Virus record (IMG/VR): IMGVR_UViG_3300042359_000646
Coordinates: 62,001 to 126,000 of that record
Source of the DNA: a virus
DNA: 64,000 nt
Direction: 5' to 3' (one strand)
The notes below the pieces were generated by a model. It did no database searches. It was not told where the DNA came from and worked only from the letters and a program-made list of their open reading frames with translations. The position numbers and the translations under genes are program-made. Below, piece by piece: positions 1 to 8,224 of this stretch (position 1 is its first letter; every line of letters starts with the position of its first letter).

Positions 1-2
1 GA

Positions 3-413
3 AACGTCCCAATCTACTTATCAAAGTATGCTCAATCATCTGTTATTTTCGTTGAAGGAGAAAAATGCGCGGCGGCGCTTCAGCAAATAGGAATCGCAGC
101 ACTGAGCTTTCCAAGTTTCGTATATCAACAAAGCTATCTAGCCAAGTTCATGAGGTGCTTGAGTTACAAGGTGCGTAATATCGTCTATTTAACCGATAAT
201 GACGAAGTAGGCGAAGCTAAAGCACAAAAGTTCTTACATGAAGCATGGAAGTCTGGCATAAACGCATCGAGCTACAATATTGCTGAACTGCTCGGCAAAG
301 AGTCAGAAAAAAATTATGATGCGGCTGACGCAATCGATTCGTGGGAAATTTGTACTAGAGAAGAATTATTAGGATTATTAAAAGGATGCAATACACAGAA
401 AGCCTCGGTTTAG
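3..413 (+). CDS. TOPRIM-domain primase, C-terminal fragment (5' end outside window)
   Basis: The reading frame is open from base 3 to the stop at 411-413, so the true start lies upstream of the window. The visible part is a TOPRIM fold: a VIFVEGEK strand-turn with the conserved glutamate, followed about 50 residues later by IVYLTDNDEVG, the DxD motif that binds metal. These are the catalytic elements of DnaG-type and phage primases, and also of some topoisomerases and OLD nucleases. The next gene is a RepA/DnaB-like ATPase that overlaps it by 28 bp, which favours a primase role in a primase-helicase pair. The N-terminal zinc-binding region cannot be seen. Confidence 0.75.
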   Translation, partial: NVPIYLSKYAQSSVIFVEGEKCAAALQQIGIAALSFPSFVYQQSYLAKFMRCLSYKVRNIVYLTDNDEVGEAKAQKFLHEAWKSGINASSYNIAELLGKESEKNYDAADAIDSWEICTREELLGLLKGCNTQKASV

Positions 414-2038
414 AGAAAATTGACTTCACACTTGAAAATAAAGTACAAATTTTCGCAGAGTACCAACAAGATTTGCGAAACTATATCGATACACTGAGCG
501 ACAAAGATTTGCAGAACAAAAAGCTGGTCAAGCGCTACCTTATGTCTTGCCTTGAAAAGAAGTGGTATCCAATTTTGGGCTTCGATTCCAAAGTAATCAA
601 TCACGACATCGAAGATATTGTTGCACCTAAACCAACATTCGAGCGCAGTGTTAATATTCGTGACGTTCTCGCAAGCTATGACCCGACTGACAACTGGCTT
701 ATTCCTAATTTTCTCCGCACTTCAGGGCTTTACATTTTCGGTGCTGCCCCTAAGACTGGTAAAAGTTTGATGGGCTATCATCTCGCCTATTCTTTTATCA
801 TCTCAGGAAGATTTTTGGGTATGCCCGTTCGCAAAGGTAAGGTTCTCTACTTTCAGTTGGAAGAAGACCGCAGAACTATCGCTGAAAGGGCGCATATGAC
901 TGGTTTTGGCGCTAAAAACAACAACGAAGTCAGTTTGCAAGTCAACTTTGACCCCGACTGTTTGGTATTCGAGCGCTTATTCGACGCTACTATCGATATC
1001 CCATACCTTCAGCAGCAGATTATCAAGCATCAACCTACATTAGTTATCATCGACTCGCTTCGCGCCTCCACAAGTAACAGCGAACACTCAGAAAATACGT
1101 CGGAATTTGGTAAAATCATCGCTAAAATTCAGGCAGTATTCGTTCAGACCGATACTTGCGGTATTCTCATTCACCACTTCAGCAAACAAGGTGCTAAGGA
1201 TGGTAAAAAGGGCAATCTGGTAGCTGCTTTGTCTGGTTCGACTAGTATCGCCTCGAACTCATCGGGTATCATCGGAATCTTTAAGAAAAAAGAGGACGAG
1301 TATAGCTCTGATAACAACTTACCAATCACTTTAACGACACTTCCGCGCCAAGGCAAGCCAATCACTATCGAGTATCGCCAAATTACGCAAGAAGATGGTC
1401 TGTGGGGTCTTGAGGTGCTATCCGAGTCTCAAACCCTTGACGACAACTTAACTGGTAAGCTACTTCGATTTTTCTCGACTAATCCTGATAAAGAGTTTAC
1501 GTTGAAAGACCTCAGTAATCTAGGCTCTAGTTTTGAGTTGAAACAAAGTCTGCTATGCCTTGTCGATAATCAGAGTATTATTCAGAAGCACAACGGTACT
1601 ACTAACGTCTATGCGATGCCGTCTGAGTCACTTTGGATGATTGAGCCAGAGAAAGCTGCTAAAGAATATAGCCCTGCCGTCCTAGATGCCCATAACATGA
1701 TGCAACTACGCGACAAACGCGCTCTGTATGACTTGACACACGATTGGACTGCTGACCGCCGCAAAGCTGCCCTCAAACTTCTCTTTTCTGACGAGGAGCG
1801 TGAGCGACTGAAGCAATTGACGACCTCATTCTTGTATCAAGTTGGTGATGTAGTTTCACATAATGGCGAAGATTTCACTGTTACCGCAAGAAGCGAAAAG
1901 GCAAGTTTGCGTGACGTTACCTACACAGTAGTAGATGAAGCTGGCACAGGGTATGTCCTAGAGGAGATGCTAATTGATGGTATTGCTGGTAATGTGAGTT
2001 CAGTTGTAACTGAGGAGATTATTGAGGATGAGTTTTAA
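386..2038 (+). CDS. RepA/DnaB-like replicative helicase ATPase
   Basis: 550 aa. A P-loop GAAPKTGKS lies at about residues 119-127 (Lys126), and a Walker B strand LVIIDSLR near residue 220, followed by ILIHHFSKQG, the histidine-bearing sensor strand typical of RecA-fold AAA_25/RepA hexameric helicases. The last ~200 residues look like a winged-helix segment plus a small beta domain. ATG at 386 follows AAAGG and lies inside the end of the primase gene, consistent with translational coupling. It likely unwinds the fork for the family A polymerase downstream. A purely plasmid-RepA-like or primase-helicase partner role is an alternative; the ATPase call itself is firm. Confidence 0.8.
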   Translation: MQYTESLGLEKIDFTLENKVQIFAEYQQDLRNYIDTLSDKDLQNKKLVKRYLMSCLEKKWYPILGFDSKVINHDIEDIVAPKPTFERSVNIRDVLASYDPTDNWLIPNFLRTSGLYIFGAAPKTGKSLMGYHLAYSFIISGRFLGMPVRKGKVLYFQLEEDRRTIAERAHMTGFGAKNNNEVSLQVNFDPDCLVFERLFDATIDIPYLQQQIIKHQPTLVIIDSLRASTSNSEHSENTSEFGKIIAKIQAVFVQTDTCGILIHHFSKQGAKDGKKGNLVAALSGSTSIASNSSGIIGIFKKKEDEYSSDNNLPITLTTLPRQGKPITIEYRQITQEDGLWGLEVLSESQTLDDNLTGKLLRFFSTNPDKEFTLKDLSNLGSSFELKQSLLCLVDNQSIIQKHNGTTNVYAMPSESLWMIEPEKAAKEYSPAVLDAHNMMQLRDKRALYDLTHDWTADRRKAALKLLFSDEERERLKQLTTSFLYQVGDVVSHNGEDFTVTARSEKASLRDVTYTVVDEAGTGYVLEEMLIDGIAGNVSSVVTEEIIEDEF

Positions 2039-2222
2039 TAGGCTATTTCTGCGGTACTATTTGCAAACTACAGCAGTCTTATTTGGTGCAAGTCTATCTG
2101 CACTAATACTTACTGCCATCTACCCTAAAGATGCAAAAGGTTACTTGACTCAGTTTGCTGTGTTTTTTGGTTCTAGTATAGGTATCGTTGTTATCGGTGA
2201 GAAGGTAAGGAAAAATGTCTAG
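2028..2222 (+). CDS. Small two-helix membrane protein
   Basis: 64 aa from ATG 2028, with GAGGAG 10 nt upstream; a TTG at 2022 is a poorer alternative. Two hydrophobic stretches (AVLFGASLSALILTAIY and FAVFFGSSIGIVVIG) are separated by a short KDAKGY turn, so a two-pass inner-membrane protein is predicted. It overlaps both the helicase stop and the dNMP kinase start. Function is unknown. Small phage membrane proteins of this layout are often superinfection or lysis accessories, but nothing in the sequence decides this. Confidence 0.65.
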   Translation: MSFNRLFLRYYLQTTAVLFGASLSALILTAIYPKDAKGYLTQFAVFFGSSIGIVVIGEKVRKNV

Positions 2223-2865
2223 GAAAATTATCTGTTGCTGCGGTTCAATAAACTCTGGTAAAGACTTCATAATGAATCGCTTGCAGTCTCGATTGATATA
2301 TCAGCACCGCTACACTATGTCTACGGTGCGTTGCCGCTTCGCAGACTCGTTAAATGAAGCTGTAACACCTATTCTTGGCATCAGTGGCAAGGAACTGCAA
2401 GACCGCAGTTTGAAAGAAGAGAAGCGTTTTGTATTTGGCTATAATCGCTCTGGCATCGAGTCTAAGTGGTCTTCGAGAGATGTGCAGAAAAGAGTAGGGC
2501 AATTGCTCCGCGAAGAACTTGGCGAAGATGTTTTTATTAATGCTCTTGACAGAAGATACAATTCTTCTGAAAGTATTTTACTCATTTCAGATTTACGTTA
2601 TCAAAATGAGCTAGATTGGGTACGTTCTCAGGGTGGAAAAGTTGTGTATATTCACAATGAAAAAGCTGCTGTTTTACAGTGTCATCGTGAGTCTGCACAA
2701 TTTGGAGAAAATTATGAGCATCACCCGCCAGAGAGTGAGTTGTTGCAGTGGGATTTTTACAACAAGGTAGAGATACCTGACTACTGGCTCGATAATAATG
2801 ATTTTGATAATCATTCTCATTTTGATGATTTTGTGAAGTTTGTAGTCAATTATTTGGAGAGTTAA
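2215..2865 (+). CDS. Deoxynucleoside monophosphate kinase (T4 gp1-like)
   Basis: 216 aa. The N-terminus KIICCCGSINSGKDFI is a P-loop of the GxxxSGKD type seen in phage dNMP kinases, with Asp after GK as in that family. LLISDLRYQNELDWVRSQGG is the typical second conserved block (DxRFxNE in relatives). The enzyme would phosphorylate dNMPs, completing dNTP supply with the ribonucleotide reductase and ThyX downstream. It starts inside the preceding membrane protein gene, with AAGGTAAGG as ribosome binding site. The family is confident; substrate range cannot be read from the sequence. Confidence 0.8.
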   Translation: MSRKIICCCGSINSGKDFIMNRLQSRLIYQHRYTMSTVRCRFADSLNEAVTPILGISGKELQDRSLKEEKRFVFGYNRSGIESKWSSRDVQKRVGQLLREELGEDVFINALDRRYNSSESILLISDLRYQNELDWVRSQGGKVVYIHNEKAAVLQCHRESAQFGENYEHHPPESELLQWDFYNKVEIPDYWLDNNDFDNHSHFDDFVKFVVNYLES

Positions 2866-2868
2866 AGA

Positions 2869-3000
2869 ATGGAAAAACAAATTCAGACTATAGCAGAATA
2901 TTTACGAGTTACTGTGCTTGAAGTAGCCAAATTGAAAGAGATAGTATGCAAACAGCAGAAAGAGATAAACGAGTTAAAGGAGAAATTGAGTGTTAGATAG
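2869..3000 (+). CDS. Short coiled-coil protein between dNMP kinase and DNA polymerase
   Basis: 43 aa, starting 3 nt after the kinase stop and overlapping the GTG start of the polymerase by 11 bp. The sequence is a continuous charged amphipathic helix (EYLRVTVLEVAKLKE, then KQQKEINELKEKL) with heptad-spaced leucines, so a coiled-coil homo- or hetero-oligomer is predicted. Its tight position suggests translational coupling with the polymerase. No family is recognised. Confidence 0.55.
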   Translation: MEKQIQTIAEYLRVTVLEVAKLKEIVCKQQKEINELKEKLSVR

Positions 3001-5560
3001 AATTTTGGCGATTGACATTGAAACTAATAACCTCCTTTCAGGTATGTTGGACTATTCTGGTTTTCCCTACAAGTTACTTCCTAGCGCGAAGTTGCACTGT
3101 GTTGTTGTAAGAAACGTGGAAACAGGAGAGACGCACTCAGCCGAGAAGGAGGAAATTACTAAGCACTGGCTCAGAACTGTTTTGCATGGTTGCACACACT
3201 TGGTAGCTCATAATGGCATCTCGTTCGACTTTCCAGCGTTGAAGCTATTTGGTATTCTTGATTACAGAATTGGATATCTTGACCAGCCCGATATAGTGTT
3301 TGGGCAATCTTGCCAAATTGTTGATACGTTGCTCTTATCTCGCTTGCTAAGTCCTGACCGCTATACCCCTGAAGGCATGGGACATTCGCTCGAAGTTTGG
3401 GGTCAACGGTTGGGAACAGAGAAGTCAGATTATCGTGCTGCTTGTATTGCTGCGGGTTATATTGAAAAAAATTCCCCCAAAGGCGAACAGTTCCTAAATT
3501 GGACACCCCTTTTGCTTGATTATTGTCAGCAAGATACAGTAGTTACTTGCAAACTGTTTCAGCGCTTGTGGGCTGAGTACTTGGAATATTCGGGCTGGCA
3601 TCAAGCTTTTAAGATGGAGGCGAAGTTGTGTGACCTTGGAGTAAGACGAGAACACCTTGGTTTCGCATTTGACGTTGAAAAAGCGAAAATTGCGGTTGCT
3701 GACCTCCAAGAGAAAATGAAAGCGATTGCGGATGCCATTAATCCAATTCTTCCTCCAAAACCTCGTAATAAAGGGGAACTTGCAGAAGTCACTCCTCCCG
3801 TTAATCAATTAAAAATTCATAAAGCTGTCTATCTTCCTAAAGTACAAATCAAGAAAGACGGTAAACTTTCGTCTGCGGTTGTTAAGTTCTTAACCAACCA
3901 AGAAGAAATTGAGTATACCGAAGGAGATTTTAGTTTCATTTTTGGTGGTCAGACTTTTCAATTGCCTTACTACGAAGCTCTAGTTCCTGAGTTTACTGAA
4001 CCTAGCGATGTGATGCTACGTTTTACTGAAAGAGTTGGTGCTACTATCGAAAAAATCGACGAGGAGTGGCTTCTATTTTATAAGGGGCAAATGTATCTCT
4101 TGCCTTATAATGAACCGCTAGAGAGCCATATTAAAGCAGATATTGACGATATCGACTGGGTGAAGTCTGTCCTTATTTCAAAAAATTGGCAACCCACCGA
4201 ATTTCGGGTTAGGAACCTCATCTGCGACTCTAAAAAACAATCGATACCTTACGAAAAACGTTTGGCAGCTTTGCGACGCTATGTAAAAGAAACTATCGAA
4301 GATGGTAAGTATAAAGAGCAAAGATTAGAGATTCTTGAACTGAACGAAGAAAATCTGTTTCCTACTCTAGCAGAGAAAATTAAAGGGAATCGACCAGTGG
4401 TAGTCCCCACTTCTCCTTGTATACGGGTCGGGGTTGAGAAAGAGCTTTGCCCGTCTCTTATTAAAATTGGAGAAAAAGTTGCGTTTGCCAAAGATTTCGC
4501 TCTGTATCTTACCTATAAACACCGCAAAAATTCGATTGCAGGTGGTGTTGACGATGAAGAGTGGGAGTTTAACGAGGATAATCCGCCAAACTCAGGATAT
4601 TTAAACCAATATCGTCAGGTTGATGGAAGAATACCTGCACCAGCCATCGAAATTGGAGCCGCAAGTCATCGTTATCGACATATCGGCATCACTAACATAC
4701 CCAGAGTTACCAGCACTTACGGTTTTCAAATGCGAGAGCTTTTTGGGTGTGGCTCTGGGGCTTTTCAATTCTCCTATGACTTTTCATCTTTAGAAGCGAT
4801 GGTGATGGCTTTGTGGTGTTTAAAATACACGAATGGGGAAGAGTTGGCAAAAGATTTGGTTGCTGTCAAACCCAATGACATTCACACCAAAAACAGCATT
4901 AAATTAGGAATACCCAGAAGCGATGCAAAATCTCTTCAGTATGCCTTAATTTATGGTTGTCAACCTGCCAAAGTTGCAAAAATGTTGTCTGTCTCTTTAA
5001 AAGAGGGACAAAGAATTTACGATGAGTATTGGCAAGCTGTTCCTGCACTAAAAGAGTTGCGCGACAACTTGGAAAAACATTGGAACAAAAATGGTAAAAC
5101 TTGGATAAGAACAATCGACGGTAGAAAAATTAATACACGTTCTAAGCACTCTCTACTTAATTTTTTGTTTCAGTCTACAGGCATTATTTGTGCCAAATAT
5201 ACTAATGTTTTGTCAATGCAAATTTTGGAGGAAAAAGGGTATTGTATTGATTGTTTTGTAGCTGAACCTGATGTAGCTGAGATGATTCATATGCACGATG
5301 AACAAGCTCTCCGCATCAAAAAACACATGGTACAAATCAAAAAGTTTACTAGTGAAGAAGAAGGTCGTCAGTTTGTGGAAAATTGGAAAGGTGAACAAAT
5401 CTCTCCTTTAATGCACGACAAAAATTGGTATATAGTCCTTCCGAACGATATCTCTAGAGCTATATCCGATGCTATATTAAAAACTGAAAAACTTCTTAAG
5501 CTAAGTGTTCATTTGCAGACTGAAATTATGGTTAATTATAATTGGGCAAAATGCCATTAA
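2990..5560 (+). CDS. Family A DNA polymerase with 3'-5' exonuclease
   Basis: 856 aa from a GTG start. The exonuclease domain has DIETNN near residue 10 (Exo I), LVAHNGISFDF (Exo II) and DYCQQD (Exo III). The polymerase palm shows motif A DFSSLE (Asp597), motif B R643-x3-K647 ending LQYALIYG, and motif C MHDE (Asp770). The residue four after the motif B lysine, which governs ribose discrimination, is Tyr651, as in T7 polymerase, rather than the Phe of E. coli Pol I. The protein is about 150 aa longer than T7 polymerase; the extra length lies between exonuclease and palm (roughly 250-480). It is the replicative polymerase of this phage, coupled to the preceding small gene. Confidence 0.92.
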   Translation: MLDRILAIDIETNNLLSGMLDYSGFPYKLLPSAKLHCVVVRNVETGETHSAEKEEITKHWLRTVLHGCTHLVAHNGISFDFPALKLFGILDYRIGYLDQPDIVFGQSCQIVDTLLLSRLLSPDRYTPEGMGHSLEVWGQRLGTEKSDYRAACIAAGYIEKNSPKGEQFLNWTPLLLDYCQQDTVVTCKLFQRLWAEYLEYSGWHQAFKMEAKLCDLGVRREHLGFAFDVEKAKIAVADLQEKMKAIADAINPILPPKPRNKGELAEVTPPVNQLKIHKAVYLPKVQIKKDGKLSSAVVKFLTNQEEIEYTEGDFSFIFGGQTFQLPYYEALVPEFTEPSDVMLRFTERVGATIEKIDEEWLLFYKGQMYLLPYNEPLESHIKADIDDIDWVKSVLISKNWQPTEFRVRNLICDSKKQSIPYEKRLAALRRYVKETIEDGKYKEQRLEILELNEENLFPTLAEKIKGNRPVVVPTSPCIRVGVEKELCPSLIKIGEKVAFAKDFALYLTYKHRKNSIAGGVDDEEWEFNEDNPPNSGYLNQYRQVDGRIPAPAIEIGAASHRYRHIGITNIPRVTSTYGFQMRELFGCGSGAFQFSYDFSSLEAMVMALWCLKYTNGEELAKDLVAVKPNDIHTKNSIKLGIPRSDAKSLQYALIYGCQPAKVAKMLSVSLKEGQRIYDEYWQAVPALKELRDNLEKHWNKNGKTWIRTIDGRKINTRSKHSLLNFLFQSTGIICAKYTNVLSMQILEEKGYCIDCFVAEPDVAEMIHMHDEQALRIKKHMVQIKKFTSEEEGRQFVENWKGEQISPLMHDKNWYIVLPNDISRAISDAILKTEKLLKLSVHLQTEIMVNYNWAKCH

Positions 5561-5564
5561 ATAT

Positions 5565-6053
5565 ATGTTTAAAGAAATTTACAATGGTTATCAGGTTAAT
5601 AAAGAAGGTGTTGTGTTAGGTAGAAGGGGTCAACCTTTATCGCAACACGATAACGGAAGAGGATATTTAATTGTTTCTCTTATCCTAGATGGTAAGTATA
5701 CATCTAAAGCAGTTCACAGATTAGTAGCCGAAGCATTTCTTGACAACCCTAATAACTACTCGGATGTCAACCATATCGATTGCGATAGGCGTAACAACAG
5801 AGTTGAAAACTTGGAATGGATGACTCACGGCAACAACATCAAGTACAGCTACGACAATGAAAAACGTTCTGCTATTGGTGAAAGCAATGCCAGATGTAAG
5901 ACAACTGAAAAAATTGTTATTGAGATTTGTGAACTACTTCAACAAGGTCTGAAACCATCCAAAGTTCGTGACATGGGTTACTATTACAATCTTGTGAGGT
6001 CAATTAAGCAGAGAAGGTTGTGGACTAGTATCTCCAAAGATTATGTCTGGTAA
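5565..6053 (+). CDS. HNH homing endonuclease with NUMOD4-like N-terminus
   Basis: 162 aa from ATG 5565, four bases after the polymerase stop. The N-terminus (FKEIYNGYQVNKEGVV) is NUMOD4-like. The nuclease core reads HRLVAEAFLDNP, then DVNHIDCDRRNNRVENLEW, the HNH_3 fold common in phage homing endonucleases. A helical C-terminal segment probably reads DNA. The polymerase reading frame upstream is intact through motif C and its stop, so this is a free-standing endonuclease rather than an intron- or intein-encoded one. It may promote its own spread at the polymerase locus. Confidence 0.85.
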   Translation: MFKEIYNGYQVNKEGVVLGRRGQPLSQHDNGRGYLIVSLILDGKYTSKAVHRLVAEAFLDNPNNYSDVNHIDCDRRNNRVENLEWMTHGNNIKYSYDNEKRSAIGESNARCKTTEKIVIEICELLQQGLKPSKVRDMGYYYNLVRSIKQRRLWTSISKDYVW

Positions 6054-6121
6054 TACCTCCCTCGACGGATGACACTCACCCCAATCCCCGACATAATACC
6101 CACATCAACTAAGTGACTTAC

Positions 6122-7012
6122 ATGAACAACCAATTCATTGCACCAATTAAGACATTCCTCAAACTCACTCGCGAAAATCTAGAGTGGGTAGCAAATGAGA
6201 TTCAGCATCAGTATTTTCTCTCTACCCTCCGAGACATCGAAAAGAAATATCCCGAAATGCACACCGAAGTGGAAGCGTTCACTGAACATCTCGACGCTAT
6301 TTTTTATGGTATTACAGACGAAGATTGCCCTGATTTCGTCGAAGCACCTGACACAACTTATTTTCGCGTAGTAGCGAAAGGCACTCAAGGCAACTCAGCA
6401 GCCTCCCCAGTAAACAAGTTTGAAAATGGGGTGGTGACAACTATCTCCAACTCAATCATTGTGTGGGATTCAGGATTCTCGAACACAGTATATTCTGTAG
6501 GTGTCGTACTTGCCAAGGAAGGGGATTCTTACCGTATCTTGGATTACATTCGCGACAAGCTCGAAATTATTGGACAGCTACAGGAAATCCGTAACTTTGC
6601 ATCAAAATACCCTGAAGCTAAAGTAGGGATTGTTCCACAAGCTAACGGTGCAGCTATTCTTCGCTTGCTGCAATCTGAATTTCCAGACATTATAGAGGCA
6701 AAACTTGCTCTAGGGGATAGAACTAAAGTAGAACAAGCTATTATGGAACGCAAGCTGTTGACTGTACCTCCTAGTTTCAATGAGTTTGACGAGTGGAAAC
6801 GTATTGTGAATTGGGGTATCGGCTATCTGGCTATTGACAGCCTTACGAACGTTGACCTTACGTACTTGAAAGAAGGCGACCGCTTAACAAATCGCTGGGG
6901 TAACGACTCAGCATTTGAAACGCCAGAAGAAACTGAGTTCTTCAATAGCAAAATTGCCAACGACGGACTCAACGAACCTGACTATCCTTACGATAATGAG
7001 ACAAGCGCATAA
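6122..7012 (+). CDS. Unknown protein, possible RNase H-fold nuclease (terminase C-terminal-like)
   Basis: 296 aa from ATG 6122 (GTG 6113 is possible). Residues ~105-260 resemble the nuclease half of a large terminase: a strand with Asp (IVWDSGFSNTVYSVGVVL), a strand-turn-helix (AKVGIVPQANGAAILRLLQ) where terminases usually have an acidic residue, and a terminal stretch (RKLLTVPPSFNEFDEW, then AIDSL) like the end of that domain. No ATPase part is present, and the second acidic position is missing. The C-terminus is acidic. Treat as hypothetical; the resemblance is an inference from pattern only. Confidence 0.3.
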   Translation: MNNQFIAPIKTFLKLTRENLEWVANEIQHQYFLSTLRDIEKKYPEMHTEVEAFTEHLDAIFYGITDEDCPDFVEAPDTTYFRVVAKGTQGNSAASPVNKFENGVVTTISNSIIVWDSGFSNTVYSVGVVLAKEGDSYRILDYIRDKLEIIGQLQEIRNFASKYPEAKVGIVPQANGAAILRLLQSEFPDIIEAKLALGDRTKVEQAIMERKLLTVPPSFNEFDEWKRIVNWGIGYLAIDSLTNVDLTYLKEGDRLTNRWGNDSAFETPEETEFFNSKIANDGLNEPDYPYDNETSA

Positions 7013-7251
7013 TGGAACCTGAAGTCATCCAAGTGTTTTACATTTACCCTGAAGGCTGCGAGGACTTATACCGTTATGCAGTTGTTGGTGAACTCCGCGA
7101 TGTAGGTACTAACGGTGTCACTATCGACTTTGAGGAACGCGCAAGTGTAGAAGAGCCTTATAAGACTCAACAAACAATCTCATTTACGGTAGAAGAAGCT
7201 CAGGCACTACAAAAAAGTGTCGGACTAATTCTTAAGCAATTTAAGCGCTAG
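7012..7251 (+). CDS. Hypothetical small protein
   Basis: 79 aa, ATG overlapping the previous stop by one base (TAATG), so translationally coupled. The pattern is strand-rich: VIQVFYIYPEGCEDLYRYAVV, then a second strand group around GVTIDFEE, and a C-terminal helix EEAQALQKSVGLILKQF. No family recognised. It ends convergently against the minus-strand gene whose stop lies at 7248. Confidence 0.6.
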   Translation: MEPEVIQVFYIYPEGCEDLYRYAVVGELRDVGTNGVTIDFEERASVEEPYKTQQTISFTVEEAQALQKSVGLILKQFKR

Positions 7252-7631
7252 TAGGGAGGCTCTTGTTCAGGCTGAGGCTTCTGTGGCATCAAGCTCATAA
7301 GGCTTGGAAGAACGTAACTAGCCGTTAATGCTACTCCGCCTAATTTCCCAGCCGCACCTAGCGCCTTTCCTCCATAGTGCTTAACTTTTCCGCCTACACC
7401 AAGACCTGCAACTCTTTTCGCTTCTGCTGCTGCTGTTCTCTTAGCCTGTGTAGCTGCTTGTGCATTCTGTGTGGCGGTATTTATTCTGTTACTATCAAAT
7501 GTTTGCTTCTGTTGAGCTTGCATTTGTTTGTACTGAGTCCAGTCTCCAGTTTTTTTAGCTTTTTCATATGCTTGACGATTAAGATTACCTAATTCCGTAT
7601 CTCCAAGAGCAAAGTTAGCGAAGTGTTGCAT
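7248..7631 (-). CDS. Ala/Gly-rich putative virion protein with MQHFA N-terminus
   Basis: 127 aa on the minus strand, isolated among plus-strand genes. The N-terminus MQHFANFALG nearly matches that of the protein at 58046-58591. The middle is Gln/Lys/Ala-rich (probably helical), followed by a glycine-rich hydrophobic stretch (GGKALGAAGKLGGVALTASYVLPSL) and a Pro/Gln-rich tail. This composition resembles small internal or membrane-active virion proteins. Its promoter region overlaps the divergent promoter for the gene at 7685. Function is inferred only from composition and the shared N-terminus. Confidence 0.55.
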   Translation of the reverse strand: MQHFANFALGDTELGNLNRQAYEKAKKTGDWTQYKQMQAQQKQTFDSNRINTATQNAQAATQAKRTAAAEAKRVAGLGVGGKVKHYGGKALGAAGKLGGVALTASYVLPSLMSLMPQKPQPEQEPPY

Positions 7632-7653
7632 TTTTGTATATTCGTGCTATTAT
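7626..7653 (+). promoter_or_regulatory. Sigma70-like promoter before 7685
   Basis: TTGCAT (7626-7631), 16-bp spacer, TATTAT (7648-7653), with TG one base before the -10. The -35 overlaps the start of the divergent minus-strand gene. It lies about 30 bp before the ATG at 7685. Confidence 0.45.
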
Positions 7654-7684
7654 CTTTATCAACAATTCTACCATCTACAAACAT

Positions 7685-7960
7685 ATGTTATTAGAACCAC
7701 CAGCCGACGAGCCTATCCACAATTTCGATTTATCTCTACTCAACAAGCGCATTGCCGAAGTCAAAGACGCAGATGCTCCAATGTCCACAAAGAAACTTGC
7801 TCAAGCATTTATCGACAATACAATTATCCCTATTCTGAACACACCTCAAATCTATCAGATGTTGCAAAACCCTAAGTTTGTAGAGGAGTTATCTGGTCTT
7901 CTTGTTGGATTCCTTGTTACAGCCGCTAAAATTGCACCTCCTAAGCCTAATGAGCTATAA
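7685..7960 (+). CDS. Hypothetical protein
   Basis: 91 aa from ATG 7685. Longer in-frame starts upstream would place the start inside the promoter. An acidic N-terminal half is followed by helices (APMSTKKLAQAFIDNTIIPIL) and a hydrophobic stretch (ELSGLLVGFLVTAAKIA) that could be one membrane helix. No family recognised. Confidence 0.55.
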   Translation: MLLEPPADEPIHNFDLSLLNKRIAEVKDADAPMSTKKLAQAFIDNTIIPILNTPQIYQMLQNPKFVEELSGLLVGFLVTAAKIAPPKPNEL

Positions 7961-7988
7961 AATAATCTGCTCATATCGAGGCACACCG

Positions 7989-8162
7989 ATGAAATCGACA
8001 GTCGGACTACCAATTGGCGTTCGACTGTTTCCTCCAGATGCAAACTATCCATACAATCGTGTAGAAATTGAAACTAAAACGCAGTTGACATCTGAGCAAG
8101 AGCGCAAACTGTTCAAAATCTTGGGTGATTGGTTCCTACAATTAAAGAAAGAATCTGCATAA
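7989..8162 (+). CDS. Small hypothetical protein
   Basis: 57 aa from ATG 7989: MKSTVGLPIGVRLFPPD, an acidic strand (NRVEIETKTQL) and a terminal helix (SEQERKLFKILGDWFLQLKK). It lies just upstream of the reductase promoter. No family recognised; coding is supported by codon pattern and context only. Confidence 0.5.
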   Translation: MKSTVGLPIGVRLFPPDANYPYNRVEIETKTQLTSEQERKLFKILGDWFLQLKKESA

Positions 8163-8166
8163 ATGC

Positions 8167-8196
8167 TTGCAGAAAAGAAAGCTTCGATGCTAAAAT
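8167..8196 (+). promoter_or_regulatory. Sigma70-like promoter before ribonucleotide reductase
   Basis: TTGCAG (8167-8172), 18-bp spacer, TAAAAT (8191-8196) preceded by TGC. The gene start chosen (GTG 8225) is 29 bp downstream. A near copy of the recurring CAGAAAAAGA motif (CAGAAAAGAAA) lies in the -35/spacer. Confidence 0.5.
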
Positions 8197-8224
8197 AATA
8201 AAACTTCAAACGAGAAAATCAAAC

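Noticed and set aside
3171-3808. Long antisense frames within the polymerase gene
   Set aside because: They lie opposite a highly supported gene, have no ribosome binding sites and show no recognisable protein features; they are by-products of the polymerase codon use.
5505-6053. Intron- or intein-encoded HNH endonuclease in the polymerase gene
   Set aside because: The polymerase frame continues through motif C to its own stop at 5560, and no splice-site or intein motifs are visible. It is a free-standing gene.
6122-7012. Firm large terminase annotation
   Set aside because: No ATPase domain and no acidic residue at the second catalytic position; kept as a weak possibility only.
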